Assembly (NCBI GenBank): GCA_013036095.1
Contig: JAAXCW010000001.1
Span: 372,001-436,000 of the forward strand
Origin: Vulcanimicrobiota bacterium
Lineage (GTDB): Bacteria; Vulcanimicrobiota; Vulcanimicrobiia; Vulcanimicrobiales; Vulcanimicrobiaceae
Length of the DNA: 64,000 nucleotides
Reading direction: 5' to 3'
Position 1 is the stretch's first letter. Every line of letters begins with the position of its first letter. Position numbers and translations under genes: made by a program. Of this stretch, positions 35,192 through 45,048 are shown one piece after another. A model generated the notes under the pieces. The model worked only from the letters and a program-made list of their open reading frames with translations, searched no databases and had not been told where the DNA came from.

Positions 35192-35373
35192 TTCACCTGC
35201 GCACCATGTTTTACGTCTTGTACGTCGCGCTCGGAGCGGTCGTTTTGATCCGGGTTCTCAGTTTTGGTATTCGATACGAAACATTGACCGGAATCGTACT
35301 TGGCCTGCTTCTGATCGCGCTTGGCGTTTATAGACTCGTTCAGCTAGCACGAATAAGAACGGCGCGGCACTGA
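35188..35373 (+). CDS. Small two-helix membrane protein
   Basis: 61 residues with two hydrophobic helices (MFYVLYVALGAVVLIRVLSF and GIVLGLLLIALGVYRLVQL). GTG start coupled to the permease stop and its own stop to the next start. Possibly an accessory subunit of the permease; no family known to me. Confidence 0.65.
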   Translation: MIHLRTMFYVLYVALGAVVLIRVLSFGIRYETLTGIVLGLLLIALGVYRLVQLARIRTARH

Positions 35374-35981
35374 TGCTGCACGTTTCATGGGCCGGAGGGC
35401 TCGTCGCCGTTTTCATTGCCGGGACGATGGCGACAACGCTGTGGTGGATGCTGCATCCGCCGACTTCCTTCGTGCAGCGCCTGGCTGCGCAGGCGGAACA
35501 TCAGCTCGAACGGCTCGTCGGCAGCGTCATAGTGGTCTTTTCTGCTGGGATCGAGTCGGCGCATATGATGGCGCTTGCGGCCAAGCTAGCACACGGCGGG
35601 CGGTCGGATCTTTTCGCAATCTATGTAATAGACGTTCCCTTCACCCTGCCGCCGGACGCGATCATGGTCGACGAAGAGCGCTCCGCGCTCGACGCGCTGG
35701 GCGCTGCCGAGGCAATTGCGATGCATAGCGGAGTCAACTTCCGCAGCGACATAATCAAGACGCGCAATACGAGCCAGGCTGTCTTGGAGCTAGCGAAACG
35801 CGAAAAAGCGAACCTCATCGTACTGGGCTCATATCGTGAGGGCAAGTACACCGGGGCGCCGCTTGGGAGCGATATCGAAGAGATAGCGGCCAACGCGAAG
35901 TGCGACGTTCTTATCGGCGTGGAAGGCAAGCACGGCACGCTGCTCACCGACGAAAGCCAAGCGGGGGCGGGCGCTTCCTAA
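35373..35981 (+). CDS. Membrane-anchored universal stress protein domain
   Basis: 202 residues. An N-terminal helix (WAGGLVAVFIAGTMATTLWWML) followed by a USP fold: VIVVFSAGIESAHMMALAAKLA, YVIDVPFTLPPDAI, LVLGS-type loop IVLGSYREGKYTGAPLGSDIEEIAANAKCDVLI, the ATP-binding GxxG...GS region (GS of LGS replaced by PLGSD). Coupled to the APC permease, so it may sense nucleotide or stress to adjust transport. Confidence 0.84.
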   Translation: MLHVSWAGGLVAVFIAGTMATTLWWMLHPPTSFVQRLAAQAEHQLERLVGSVIVVFSAGIESAHMMALAAKLAHGGRSDLFAIYVIDVPFTLPPDAIMVDEERSALDALGAAEAIAMHSGVNFRSDIIKTRNTSQAVLELAKREKANLIVLGSYREGKYTGAPLGSDIEEIAANAKCDVLIGVEGKHGTLLTDESQAGAGAS

Positions 35982-35995
35982 GAGAAGGCCTAGCG

Positions 35996-36640
35996 GTGCT
36001 ATACAAACTTTCGATTCTCGTATTGGCCGCGGCCGCCGTCATCGCGCCCGCCTCGGCCGCAACCCTCCCGGCCATCACCGCGTTCCAAGAAACGTTCGCG
36101 AGGGTGAACGATTACACGGTCATCGTGCACGCGCACGAAGTGCTGGGCAATCAAACGCAAGACCGCACGTACCGCTACATGTGGAAGCGGCCGCACTTGG
36201 TCAAGACGCTGATTCTTTCAGGCCCCGGAGCGGGCGGCGGCGGCGTGTGGAATGGCGGCGACACGGTCAGCGGACATCAGGGCGGAATCTTGTCGTTCAT
36301 TCATTTGACCGTTGGCATCCACGACGGGCGGGCGACGTCGCTGCGCGGTTACACGATTCCCGACGGCGTACTGCCGAACCAAGTCGGCAAGTACACGACG
36401 ATGAAGGGCATGCTTTCGGAACGCAACGGACCGGTAATCGGCGGTCAAGAGACCACGCTCGTCGAGTTGAAGATCGCTGAAGGCGCCGGCGAACCGGGTG
36501 AAACGCGCGCCGTCATCTATTTCTCCAAAGCGACACACCTTCCGGTCGCGCAAATCCGCTGGGCCGGCGAAAAGATTATCTCCCAAGAGTCGTGGACCGA
36601 TCTCCACACCAACGCCGGACTCAAGGACTCAGACTTTTAG
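35996..36640 (+). CDS. Secreted protein, LolA-like / DUF1571-type
   Basis: 214 residues from GTG 35996 with GAAGG 8 bases upstream. A signal peptide ends near ASAAT. The mature part has alternating strands (DYTVIVHAHEVLGNQTQDRTYRYMWKRPHLVKTLI, later RAVIYFSKATHLPVAQIRWAG), the look of LolA/outer-membrane lipoprotein sorting folds. The assignment is from layout, not clear motifs. Ends convergent with kup, overlapping four bases. Confidence 0.6.
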   Translation: MLYKLSILVLAAAAVIAPASAATLPAITAFQETFARVNDYTVIVHAHEVLGNQTQDRTYRYMWKRPHLVKTLILSGPGAGGGGVWNGGDTVSGHQGGILSFIHLTVGIHDGRATSLRGYTIPDGVLPNQVGKYTTMKGMLSERNGPVIGGQETTLVELKIAEGAGEPGETRAVIYFSKATHLPVAQIRWAGEKIISQESWTDLHTNAGLKDSDF

Positions 36641-38592
36641 AGTTTTACCTCAACTCCAAATTCGATCACGCTGTTCGGCGGTAAGCCAAGCGAGTCGGTG
36701 AGCGGACGCGCGTTACGCGCCAGCCACCGAAACAGGTTCAGCTGCCAAGAGGGCATGCCGTGTGTCGAGGTATCGTCGGCGATCTTCGGATTTGCTAGAT
36801 AGTACGTCGGCTGCGAGAAATCCACGTCGGGACGGCGCGCGCGCAGCAGCCGCAAGATGTCGTGAATTCTCGGAGTGTCCATGAACCCATACGACGCTTT
36901 GACGCGCAGCAATCGCGGCGCCAACTGCTCCACCTCGATGCGGTTTTCAGGATGGATGAAGGGCCGCGCCGAGTGCATGACCGTGAGCAGGACAATCGTA
37001 TCGTAAATGATGTGGCTGCGGATCCAGCCGTGCTGCAGAACGAACGGTATCCCGGTCGGCTGTGGACTGAGAAAGAACGCAGTTCCTCCGACGAGCGTCG
37101 GGTCTTTGAGCTCTTTCAGGAAGTCATCGACCGGCATCGTGTGCGAGTCCAAGCTCTCCATCAAGCGCCGGCGGCCGCGATTCCACGTGATGAAGACCGT
37201 GAAGAGCGTCAGCGCCATCGCGACCGGCACCCAGCCGCCGGATATGAACTTCGAAGCGTTGCCGATGAAGAACGGCACGTCCCAGGAAAGAAAGATCAGG
37301 ACGAGCGGCGCCCACTGCCAAGCCGGCCATTTCCATTTCTTGCGGACCAGCTCGGCGAAGCCGATCGTGGTCGTGAGCATCGTAATGGTGACCGCGAGCC
37401 CGTATGCGCCACCGAGATTGGCCGAGGAACGGAACGTTACCACGATGAGAATGCACGCGATGCCCAGCAGCGCGTTGATCGTCGGCATGTAGATCTGACC
37501 CGCGAAGTGGCGCGACGTGTGCACGATCCGGAAGCGCGGCAGATACCCGAGTTGGATGGCTTGCTGAGTGAGGGAGAAGACGCCGGTGATGAGCGCCTGC
37601 GATGCGATGATGGTGGCTGCCGTCGCCAGGATAACCATGGGAATCAAACCCCAGCGCGGCACCATCGCGAAGAACGGCGATCCGATTGCGTCCGGGTTGG
37701 AAAGCACGAGCGCACCTTGACCGAAATAATTGAGCACGAGCGCCGGGAAGACGACGGTTGCCCAGGCTATCGCAATCGGCTTTCTGCCGAAATGCGCGAG
37801 ATCGGCATATAACGCTTCGACGCCGGTGACGCAAAGTACGACCGCGCCGAAAATCAGGAAGCTCAGCAAGCCGTTGCGCAGGAAGAATTCCCAACTGTAG
37901 ATCGGATTCAGCGCGGCCAAAATCTGCGGATGATGGGCGAGCGAGATCGCCCCAAGTATGCCGATGACCAAGAACCACACCAAGACGATCGGGCCGAACA
38001 AGAACCCGATGCCGCCCGTTCCTCGTTTTTGAATGAGGAAGAGGCCGACCAAAATGACGACTGATATCGGTACGATGTACGGATGCGCGGCGCTCGTCCA
38101 AACGTTGAGGCCCTCCACCGCGGAGATGACCGAGATGGCCGGCGTAATTGCGCCGTCACCGTAGAGCATCGATGCACCGAACAGCATGAGCAGTGCGATT
38201 GCCGTCAGTCCGGCCGGCTTGGCCGCGCGGCGAACCGGAATGAGTTGCGCGAGTAGCGCGAGCGTGCCGCCTTCGCCGTCAAAATCGGCACGAAGCATAA
38301 AAATCACGTATTTTACGGTGACGACGATGACCAGCGCCCAAAAGATCAGCGAGCATATCCCGATGATGTTTTGCGGCGTGACTTTCGCCGGATAGTCGCC
38401 CGCGAAGCAGAGCGAAAACGCGTAGAGCGGGCTGGTGCCGATGTCGCCGAACACAACGCCCAGCGCGCCGAGCGCTAATGCGGATAGCGGTTCCTTTCGA
38501 CGGCGGCTCGGTTTTACGCCCGTTTGAAGTACCTCTTGCGCAGTTCGTCGAGCACGACGGCCAACAGGATCACGACTCCCAGCACGACCCAT
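36637..38592 (-). CDS. kup: Low-affinity potassium uptake protein Kup
   Basis: 651 residues, about twelve helices then a soluble tail. Signatures: LALGALGVVFGDIGTSPLYAFSLCF, VVFPALVLNYFGQGALVLSNPD and PWATVV-like region near 290. It imports K+ by H+ symport. The only ATG start places its first 26 codons inside rbsC (79-base overlap), and no ATG, GTG or TTG alternative was found downstream of the rbsC stop before the first helix. Confidence 0.93.
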   Translation of the reverse strand: MGRAGSRDPVGRRARRTAQEVLQTGVKPSRRRKEPLSALALGALGVVFGDIGTSPLYAFSLCFAGDYPAKVTPQNIIGICSLIFWALVIVVTVKYVIFMLRADFDGEGGTLALLAQLIPVRRAAKPAGLTAIALLMLFGASMLYGDGAITPAISVISAVEGLNVWTSAAHPYIVPISVVILVGLFLIQKRGTGGIGFLFGPIVLVWFLVIGILGAISLAHHPQILAALNPIYSWEFFLRNGLLSFLIFGAVVLCVTGVEALYADLAHFGRKPIAIAWATVVFPALVLNYFGQGALVLSNPDAIGSPFFAMVPRWGLIPMVILATAATIIASQALITGVFSLTQQAIQLGYLPRFRIVHTSRHFAGQIYMPTINALLGIACILIVVTFRSSANLGGAYGLAVTITMLTTTIGFAELVRKKWKWPAWQWAPLVLIFLSWDVPFFIGNASKFISGGWVPVAMALTLFTVFITWNRGRRRLMESLDSHTMPVDDFLKELKDPTLVGGTAFFLSPQPTGIPFVLQHGWIRSHIIYDTIVLLTVMHSARPFIHPENRIEVEQLAPRLLRVKASYGFMDTPRIHDILRLLRARRPDVDFSQPTYYLANPKIADDTSTHGMPSWQLNLFRWLARNARPLTDSLGLPPNSVIEFGVEVKL

Positions 38593-39491
38593 TGCAAATA
38601 GGAATTGATTTGTAGCAAGTTCATGGCGTTATCCAAAAAGCCGATGAGCAGCGCGCCGAAAAAGGTTCCAACTATCGCGCCGCGGCCGCCCATCAGGCTC
38701 GTGCCGCCGACGACGACCGCCGCAATGGCGTTCAACATCTCGTTGCCGTTGGCAGTCTGCGGCGAGCCCGAAGAAAACAGCGCCATCCACAAGAACCCGA
38801 CCACGGCCGCACACATCCCGCTAATGACGTAGACGGCCGTTTTGATGCGCGCAACGTTGATGCCGGCAAGTCGTGCCGCCTCTTCGTTTCCGCCAATCGC
38901 AAAGACGTAGCGTCCGAAACGTGTGCGCATCAACAAGACCGAACTGATGATTAAGACAACGATCATCCAGATAACGGGATACGGGATCTTCGTATGTGGG
39001 ATAACTCCGTAACCCGTATGTTGAAAGTCGGTCATTTGCAGCGGAACGGGCTGGCCGCCCGAAAGAATGTAAGAGAGCCCCAACGCGATCTGCATCATCG
39101 CGAGCGTTGTGATGAACGGCGGCAAATTCAGTTTCACCACCGGAACGGCATTGACGAATCCGGCGGCTGCGCCGACCGACAGTCCGACCAGCAACGTAGC
39201 CGCGATCAGCGCAAAACCGTGTAACCCGGTGGCGTTTGCGAAGAGTGCCATCACGACGCCGGTGAGCGAAATGAGCGACCCGATAGAAAGATCGATTCCC
39301 GCCGTGATGATGACAAACGTTTCGCCTACGCCCATGATGAAGTTGTACGTGATCTGGCGAAGCACGCGGACCAGGTTATCCTGCTGCAAAAAGGTCCCGT
39401 GCGCTCCAAAATTTATGACGAGCGCAACGATGACCAAGAGCGCGATGGCGCCCGCAACGCGCAGCCAGTACGCGCGAGCCTGCGCTTTCAT
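38514..39491 (-). CDS. rbsC: Ribose/simple-sugar ABC transporter permease
   Basis: 325 residues, eight to ten helices. GETFVIITAGIDLSIGSLISLTGVVMAL is the family landmark, and GGNEEAARLAGINVARIKTAVYVISGMCAA the EAA-like coupling loop. Works with the RbsA-like ATPase, whose stop it overlaps by four bases. Sugar identity is unknown. Confidence 0.93.
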   Translation of the reverse strand: MKAQARAYWLRVAGAIALLVIVALVINFGAHGTFLQQDNLVRVLRQITYNFIMGVGETFVIITAGIDLSIGSLISLTGVVMALFANATGLHGFALIAATLLVGLSVGAAAGFVNAVPVVKLNLPPFITTLAMMQIALGLSYILSGGQPVPLQMTDFQHTGYGVIPHTKIPYPVIWMIVVLIISSVLLMRTRFGRYVFAIGGNEEAARLAGINVARIKTAVYVISGMCAAVVGFLWMALFSSGSPQTANGNEMLNAIAAVVVGGTSLMGGRGAIVGTFFGALLIGFLDNAMNLLQINSYLQWVVLGVVILLAVVLDELRKRYFKRA

Positions 39492-40966
39492 GCAGCCGCT
39501 CCGGTCGCTGCGGCGATGACCGCGTCAGGAGTCGCGTCCGCGCGCGCGAACTCGCGCACGATCTGTCCGCCGCGGATCACGAGAATGCGATGCGCCATCC
39601 CGAGCACTTCGGGCAGTTCGCTGCTGACCATGACGATTGCCGCTCCGCCGTTTGTGAGTTTCACCATGAGATCGTAGATCTCGGCCTTCGCGCCGACGTC
39701 GATGCCGCGCGTCGGCTCGTCGAAGAGAAAGACGCCTGCATTGCCGAGCAGCCACTTTGCGAGTACGACCTTTTGCTGGTTTCCGCCGGAAAGATTGCGG
39801 ACCAACTGCTCGGTGCCGGGCGTTCGTATTTGCAACTGGTCGATGTATTCGCGAGTCGTTTGCCGCTCTTTTGAGCGGTCGATGAGTTGGTCGCGCTCCA
39901 CGAACTGCCCCAGATGCGCGAGCGTCACATTTTCGCGCACGCTCATTCCCAGCACGAGGCCTTGCGCCTTGCGATCTTCGGTAATGAATGCAAATCCGGC
40001 GTCGATACCGTCGCGCGGCGAACGGATGCGTATCACCCGGCCTTTCACTTCGATCGTGCCTTTTTGCGGAATATCCGCGCCGGCGATCGCGCGCACGATT
40101 TCGGTCCGCCCCGCTCCGACCAAGCCCGCAAGTCCGACAATCTCGCCTTGACGCACCTCGAATGAGACGCCGTTCACGGCCGGCGCGCGCGTGAGGTCTT
40201 GGACCTTTAGCGCCACCGGGGCGCCGGACGCAACCGGCGGCAGGTCGGGGAAGTGTGACTCGAGTCGCCGTCCGACCATTGCGCGGATCACGTCGTCGGG
40301 CGGGAAATCTTTGGCCGCGCGCGTCTCGATAACTCGGCCGTCACGCAAAACGGTCACCCGATCGGCGATTTGCGGCAGTTCTTCGAGACGGTGCGAAATG
40401 TAGACGATTCCCACCCCGCGCGCTTTGAGCGTGCGGATGATTTCGAAGAGTTTGGCAATCTCGCGCTCGGTGAGCGCGGCGGTCGGCTCATCCATCACGA
40501 TGAGCCGCGCGTCGCGCGACAGGACCTTGGCGATCTCGATCAGCTGCTGCTGCGCCACTCGCAGCTGCGACGTCTCGACCGTAAGCGGCAGCACAATGCC
40601 AAGTTCGGCGAAGACCGCCTCGGCACGTTTACGCGCGGCGCCTTCGTCGAGCAGCAAACCATTGGCGGGCTCATTGCCGAGCACGATGTTGTCGACCGCA
40701 TTGAGCGCCGGAACCAGATTGAACTCTTGATAGATCATGCCGATGCCGAGATTTTCGGCGGCGCGCGGCGAGTCGATCGTAACGGTCTTGCCGTCTACGG
40801 CGATCTCGCCCGTGTCGGCGCGCTGCGCGCCGGCTAGGATTTTCATCAGTGTCGACTTGCCCGCGCCGTTTTCGCCGACCAACGCGTGGACTTCGCCCGC
40901 CTGCAGATCGAGCGAAACGTCTTCGAGCGCGCGAACACCGGGAAATGTTTTCCCAATGCCGCGCAT
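39488..40966 (-). CDS. rbsA: Sugar ABC transporter ATPase with two nucleotide-binding domains
   Basis: 492 residues, two NBDs in tandem. The first has Walker A GENGAGKSTLMKIL and Walker B RLIVMDEPTAAL; the second begins around VNGVSFEVRQGEIVGLAGLVGAGRTEIVRAI (degenerate Walker A, typical of RbsA/MglA), signature NLSGGNQQKVVLAKWL and Walker B VFLFDEPTRGIDVG. Imports a pentose or hexose with the neighbouring permease and binding protein. Confidence 0.95.
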   Translation of the reverse strand: MRGIGKTFPGVRALEDVSLDLQAGEVHALVGENGAGKSTLMKILAGAQRADTGEIAVDGKTVTIDSPRAAENLGIGMIYQEFNLVPALNAVDNIVLGNEPANGLLLDEGAARKRAEAVFAELGIVLPLTVETSQLRVAQQQLIEIAKVLSRDARLIVMDEPTAALTEREIAKLFEIIRTLKARGVGIVYISHRLEELPQIADRVTVLRDGRVIETRAAKDFPPDDVIRAMVGRRLESHFPDLPPVASGAPVALKVQDLTRAPAVNGVSFEVRQGEIVGLAGLVGAGRTEIVRAIAGADIPQKGTIEVKGRVIRIRSPRDGIDAGFAFITEDRKAQGLVLGMSVRENVTLAHLGQFVERDQLIDRSKERQTTREYIDQLQIRTPGTEQLVRNLSGGNQQKVVLAKWLLGNAGVFLFDEPTRGIDVGAKAEIYDLMVKLTNGGAAIVMVSSELPEVLGMAHRILVIRGGQIVREFARADATPDAVIAAATGAAA

Positions 40967-40992
40967 TTGGAGGAGCGGACTAGCCGGCTCTG

Positions 40993-41967
40993 TTATTTCG
41001 CGTTGGCCTTCGTATAGGTTCCGACCGGAACGTCGATGCGCGCCGGAACGGTTTTGCCCGAGAAATAATCGTGGATGACGTCGATCGTCTTGGCGCCGAT
41101 AACGTCGGGATGTTGAATCGCATCGCCGACCATCGAGCCGCCGGCAATAGCTGTGCGCGCTTCAGGAGATGCGTCGTACCCGACGACCGCGATGCCCTTC
41201 ATACCGGCCGCTTGGATCGCCGCGACCGCACCGAGCGCGGAATCGTCGTTGATGCCGAAGATGCCTTTGAGATCTTTGTAGCGCTGCAGCACGTCGCCGG
41301 TGTCGGCGTTCGCCTTGGTGCGCGTGCCGCCCGAATCGACGTCGGCGACGACTTTGACGTTCGGACAATGCTGTGCGAGCGCCGAGCGAAAACCTTTGAC
41401 CCGATCTTGGACGCTCGTGACTTCGGGTTCGTCGATGATTGCAACACTGCCCGAACCGTGCAGCGCGTTGCACATGAGCGTGCCGGCCTGCTGTCCGCCT
41501 TGCACGTTGTTCGAGGCAACGTGTGAAACCACGACGCCTTGTTTGCTCGCATTGGCGATGTCGGCCGTGAAGACCGGAATATTCGCGCCGTTCGCTTCAA
41601 CGATTGCGCTGCCGATCGCTTGCGAGTCGTAGGGCGTCAGGATGATCGCATCGACTTTGCGCGAGATAAAGTCCTCGACTTGCGACTGCTGGCGCGAGCT
41701 GTCGCGGCTGGCGTCGACGAACGTCACTTTGTACCCGAACTTGGCGGCTTCTGATTTCATCCCGGCTTCCATCTGCTGATAGAACTGCGCTTCGAGATCT
41801 TGAATCGAGACGCCGATCGTCTTTGGACCGGGCGAATTCACGCCGGCCGTGGTTTTGGCCGTCGTCGTGGTTCCGTTTGTCGTGGTGGTCGAACCAGAAT
41901 TCGAGGAGCACGCGGGCACGAGAAGCGCAATCGCGGCGAGGGCCGCAGGGCCGAATTTCTTCAACAT
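40993..41967 (-). CDS. rbsB: Sugar-binding lipoprotein of the ABC importer
   Basis: 324 residues. Lipoprotein signal peptide ending LVPAC, then a threonine-rich linker, then the periplasmic-binding fold GVSIQDLEAQFYQQMEAGMKSEAAKFGYKVTFVDASRDSSRQQSQVEDFISRKVDAIILTP. Matches the RbsB/D-allose type. The first ABC gene transcribed, 26 bases before the ATPase. Confidence 0.92.
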   Translation of the reverse strand: MLKKFGPAALAAIALLVPACSSNSGSTTTTNGTTTTAKTTAGVNSPGPKTIGVSIQDLEAQFYQQMEAGMKSEAAKFGYKVTFVDASRDSSRQQSQVEDFISRKVDAIILTPYDSQAIGSAIVEANGANIPVFTADIANASKQGVVVSHVASNNVQGGQQAGTLMCNALHGSGSVAIIDEPEVTSVQDRVKGFRSALAQHCPNVKVVADVDSGGTRTKANADTGDVLQRYKDLKGIFGINDDSALGAVAAIQAAGMKGIAVVGYDASPEARTAIAGGSMVGDAIQHPDVIGAKTIDVIHDYFSGKTVPARIDVPVGTYTKANAK

Positions 41968-42008
41968 TCTCTCCTACTTTATGGCAACGTTCGCGTTTCA
42001 GGTTATAT

Positions 42009-42043
42009 CCACAGCGGGGTCAGCCCCCCTGTGAGCGCTGTGG
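42009..42043. terminator. Inverted repeat across the symporter stop codon
   Basis: CCACAGCG (42009-42016) and CGCTGTGG (42036-42043), perfect 8-base arms with a 19-base loop that contains the SSS symporter stop. No T-run follows on the minus strand, so it may limit but not end read-through into rbsB. Confidence 0.4.
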
Positions 42044-43813
42044 AGAACGCACGCGCGCGCGCGAGGTCAGCCGGGCCAGCCAAACGGCCGCCACAATCAC
42101 AATAACGGTGTAGATCACGCCTTGGAGGGCATGGCCGTAGAGATAGGCTCCCGTGCCGAAAAGCGCCGCATAAATGCCCACCAGACCCAAAACCCAGCAG
42201 AGCAGCGACGCCGGAAGGCTGTCAGGAGAGGCCGGCGCTCCCGTACGGTTGCGAACTTTAGCCCAACCGGCGCCCGCAGGCCGGACTTTTTCGTAGAAGG
42301 CATCGAGCGTGGCGTCGTCCACCGGCGGCGTGAGAAACGTCACCGCAAGCCAAACGACGGTCGTGATCCCGACGGTCGTAAGCAGCACGACGTTGTCGTC
42401 GAACGTGTGTCCCGCTTTCGAAAGCGCGAAGAACGTCAGCGAAACCGCAAACGAAGCCGCCATCGCGCTCACTTCGGTCCAAGCGTTTACGCGCCACCAG
42501 AACCAGCGCAGCAAATAGACGAGGCCGGTGCCCGCGCCGATCGAGACGATCAAATGGAAGGTTTGCTGCGCGTTGTCGAGTTGGAAGGTCAACGCGATAG
42601 CCAGCAGCATCAGCACGACAGTGAATATCCGCCCGACCAGCACGTAGTGCTTCTCGGATTTATCGGGGCGTATGAAGCGCCGGTAGAGATCGTGCACGAG
42701 ATAGGACGTGCCCCAGTTCAAATGCGTTTCGAGCGTCGAACGGTATGCAGCAAAGAGTCCTGCTACCATGAAACCCGCAAAACCGGCCGGTAGAAAGACG
42801 AGCATCGCGGGGTAGGCGATATCGTTGCCGAGCAGATTCGGCGGAAGATTCGGGAAGCGGTGCTGGATGTCGCCGAGCGTCGGATAGACAATCACCGACG
42901 CCAGCGCCACGATGATCCACGGCCACGGCCGCAACGCGTAATGCATGACCAGAAATAACAGCGTTCCGAAAACTGAGTCTTGTTCGGTTTTCGCCGAAAG
43001 CATGCGCTGCGCGACGTAGCTTCCGCCGCCCGGCTCGGCACCCGGATACCACGATGACCACCATGCGACCGTCAGCGGAATCACGAAGATCGCGGCAGCC
43101 GTTTTCCAATCCGAGAAATCCGGCAGGACGTTCAATAAATTCGGATGGACCGCGTGAATATGTTGTAACAGGCCGTGCAGTCCGCCGACTTGCGAGCTGC
43201 GTATGGCGAAGAATGCCGCTGCAAACGCGCTGGTCATGGTGATGCAAAACTGCAGCATGTCGGTGACCATGACGCCCCACAATCCGGAGATGGAGGCAAA
43301 GATCACCGGAAATGACGCGCCGATCAGCAGCGTCTCGAGTTCGGGAATGCCGAACAAGATGCTCGCAATCTTGGCAGCTGCCAAGTTGACGCTCGCAATA
43401 ACGAAGCAATTGAAAAACAAACCCAAGTAAACCGCGCGGAAACCGCGCACGAAGGCCGCGGCTTTCCCGGAGTAGCGCTGCTCGTAAAATTCGAGGTCGG
43501 TCAGCACGCCGCTGCGCCGCCAAAGCCGCGCGAAGAAAAAGACCGTCGCCATGCCGGTCAGCAAAAATGCCCACCAGACCCAGTTGCCGGCGATGCCGCC
43601 AGTGCGCACGAGGTTGGTTACGAGGTTCGGCGTGTCGGTGCTGAAGGTCGTCGCGACGAGCGAGATGCCGATCAGCCACCACGGCGCCTGCCGCCCCGCC
43701 ACGAAGAACTCGGCTGTATTTTTTCCCGCTCGCCGCGCGAGGACGATCGCCGGCACGAACATGATGGCGACCGAGACGACGATGATGACCCAATCGAGCG
43801 CAGTCAGGTGCAT
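42020..43813 (-). CDS. Sodium:solute symporter (SSS family)
   Basis: 597 residues, about fourteen helices. Early AEFFVAGRQAPWWLIGISLVATTFSTDTPNLVTNLVRTGGIAGNWVWW is the SSS Na+/substrate core; LTDLEFYEQRYSGKAAAFVRGFRAVYLG follows. Close in style to SGLT-like sugar carriers, which suits the sugar ABC importer downstream (52-base gap). Substrate unknown. Confidence 0.9.
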   Translation of the reverse strand: MHLTALDWVIIVVSVAIMFVPAIVLARRAGKNTAEFFVAGRQAPWWLIGISLVATTFSTDTPNLVTNLVRTGGIAGNWVWWAFLLTGMATVFFFARLWRRSGVLTDLEFYEQRYSGKAAAFVRGFRAVYLGLFFNCFVIASVNLAAAKIASILFGIPELETLLIGASFPVIFASISGLWGVMVTDMLQFCITMTSAFAAAFFAIRSSQVGGLHGLLQHIHAVHPNLLNVLPDFSDWKTAAAIFVIPLTVAWWSSWYPGAEPGGGSYVAQRMLSAKTEQDSVFGTLLFLVMHYALRPWPWIIVALASVIVYPTLGDIQHRFPNLPPNLLGNDIAYPAMLVFLPAGFAGFMVAGLFAAYRSTLETHLNWGTSYLVHDLYRRFIRPDKSEKHYVLVGRIFTVVLMLLAIALTFQLDNAQQTFHLIVSIGAGTGLVYLLRWFWWRVNAWTEVSAMAASFAVSLTFFALSKAGHTFDDNVVLLTTVGITTVVWLAVTFLTPPVDDATLDAFYEKVRPAGAGWAKVRNRTGAPASPDSLPASLLCWVLGLVGIYAALFGTGAYLYGHALQGVIYTVIVIVAAVWLARLTSRARVRSPQRSQGG

Positions 43814-43881
43814 GCGGCGCGGCTTCGGCTCCCCTTAAGACGCGGCCTTTCCAACGGGCGCCCTCGGCGTGATAGGGTTAC

Positions 43882-44481
43882 GTGCTCTCACTTGCGTTTT
43901 CGGCCGCGATGCTCGGCATCGACGGTTACGTGGTGCGCGTCGAAGCCGACAGCTCGCCCGGATCTCCCACACTCGCGATCATCGGGCTGCCGGACCGCAC
44001 CTTAAATGAAGCGCGCGAACGCGTGCGCAGCGCGATCTTCAATTCGGGTTTCATGTATCCGGCGGGACGGCTGCTCATCAACCTTTCGCCGGCTGACGTG
44101 CGCAAAGAAGGTCCGGCGTTCGATCTTTCGATCGCGCTGGCGCTGCTCGCCATGGACGAACAGATCGACCGGCTCGCGCTGCAAGACTTTGTCACCCTGG
44201 GCGAGCTCGGGCTGAACGGATCGCTCCAACCCATTGCCGGAATTCTGCCGATGGTGCTCGGGGCGCGCAACGCCGGCTTCACGAAGATCGTCGTGCCGCG
44301 ATTGAACGCCGAAGAAGCTGCGCTGGTCGAAGGCATCGATCTCTACGCGGTCGATTCGCTGCAAGATGCATGGTCCGCGATCGCCGGAAACGGATCGAAA
44401 TGGCGCACACACACGAGCGCGCCGGCCGTTTCACCGCTTGACGAAGTGCTCTACGGCGATTTTGCCGACGTGAAAGGATAA
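43882..44481 (+). pseudogene. comM: Truncated ComM/YifB, N-terminal domain only
   Basis: 199 residues. ComM N-terminal Lon-like domain complete: LGIDGYVVRVEADSSPGSPTLAIIGLPDRTLNEARERVRSAI and GRLLINLSPADVRKEGPAFDLSIALALLA, GELGLNGSLQPIAGILPM. It ends DFADVKG-stop exactly where the normal protein continues with Q-E/D-xA-K and the AAA+ Mg-chelatase Walker A. The ATPase part, needed for helicase activity in transformation, is absent from the following sequence. Either broken by insertion of the downstream element or a domain-only relic. Confidence 0.85.
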
Positions 44482-44768
44482 ACGCGCGCCTTAAGCAGTG
44501 TAATCTCCGCTGCTTGAGGCGCCTTACGGAAGCCTGGTTGCAATTTGTCTCTCCGCTCGCCTCGCTATGCCGCGCTTGGAGCGACCATCCTGCGCGCGCT
44601 ACCTAAAGAAAGCGCACGGTAGTTAACGGCACGCACCCGAGGACGGTCCCTCTCCTTGCGGGGACCGCCCTTCAACCCCAAAGTATGGAATCGCCGACGC
44701 TCGGCGCTCGGCGCAACGCACGCTCAGCCATTTAAGTCTTTACCACGCCGCCAGCCCGGAGAAAACAC
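44482..44768. other. Gap after truncated comM, hairpins only
   Basis: 287 bases with no gene. Hairpins: CCTTAAGCAG/CTGCTTGAGG (about 44489-44522) right after the stop, and CGGTCCC/GGGACCG (about 44645-44670). These could be transcript ends or marks of a recombination junction. The 3' part of comM does not occur here. Confidence 0.5.
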
Positions 44769-44996
44769 ATGAACAGATTCATTTACTCATTGTGCCAGGA
44801 ATATATCATTCACTACGATGGCCCAAAAAATTCAAACCGCGGTGAACACGCAATCGACGTCGGGATCGCAGGCGCCATGCTTGCGACAATCCCGGTGTTG
44901 TTCACCATGCTTGTGACGCACCGCGTGAACTCTCCCGTCGGATATGTTGCAATGGTCGAGTTCGTCCTCGCCCTGTTTATGATGTATATTCGCTAG
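44769..44996 (+). CDS. Small two-helix membrane protein
   Basis: 75 residues. Soluble N-terminal 25 residues (MNRFIYSLCQEYIIHYDGPKNSNRGEHAID), then two helices separated by a short turn (VGIAGAMLATIPVLFTMLVTHRV and VGYVAMVEFVLALFMMYIR). No known family. First gene of the accessory region after comM. Confidence 0.6.
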   Translation: MNRFIYSLCQEYIIHYDGPKNSNRGEHAIDVGIAGAMLATIPVLFTMLVTHRVNSPVGYVAMVEFVLALFMMYIR

Positions 44997-45048
44997 GGCC
45001 AGGCGCCATCCGGTGCAAAGTATCGATCATAGTATTCGACTCGCGCAT

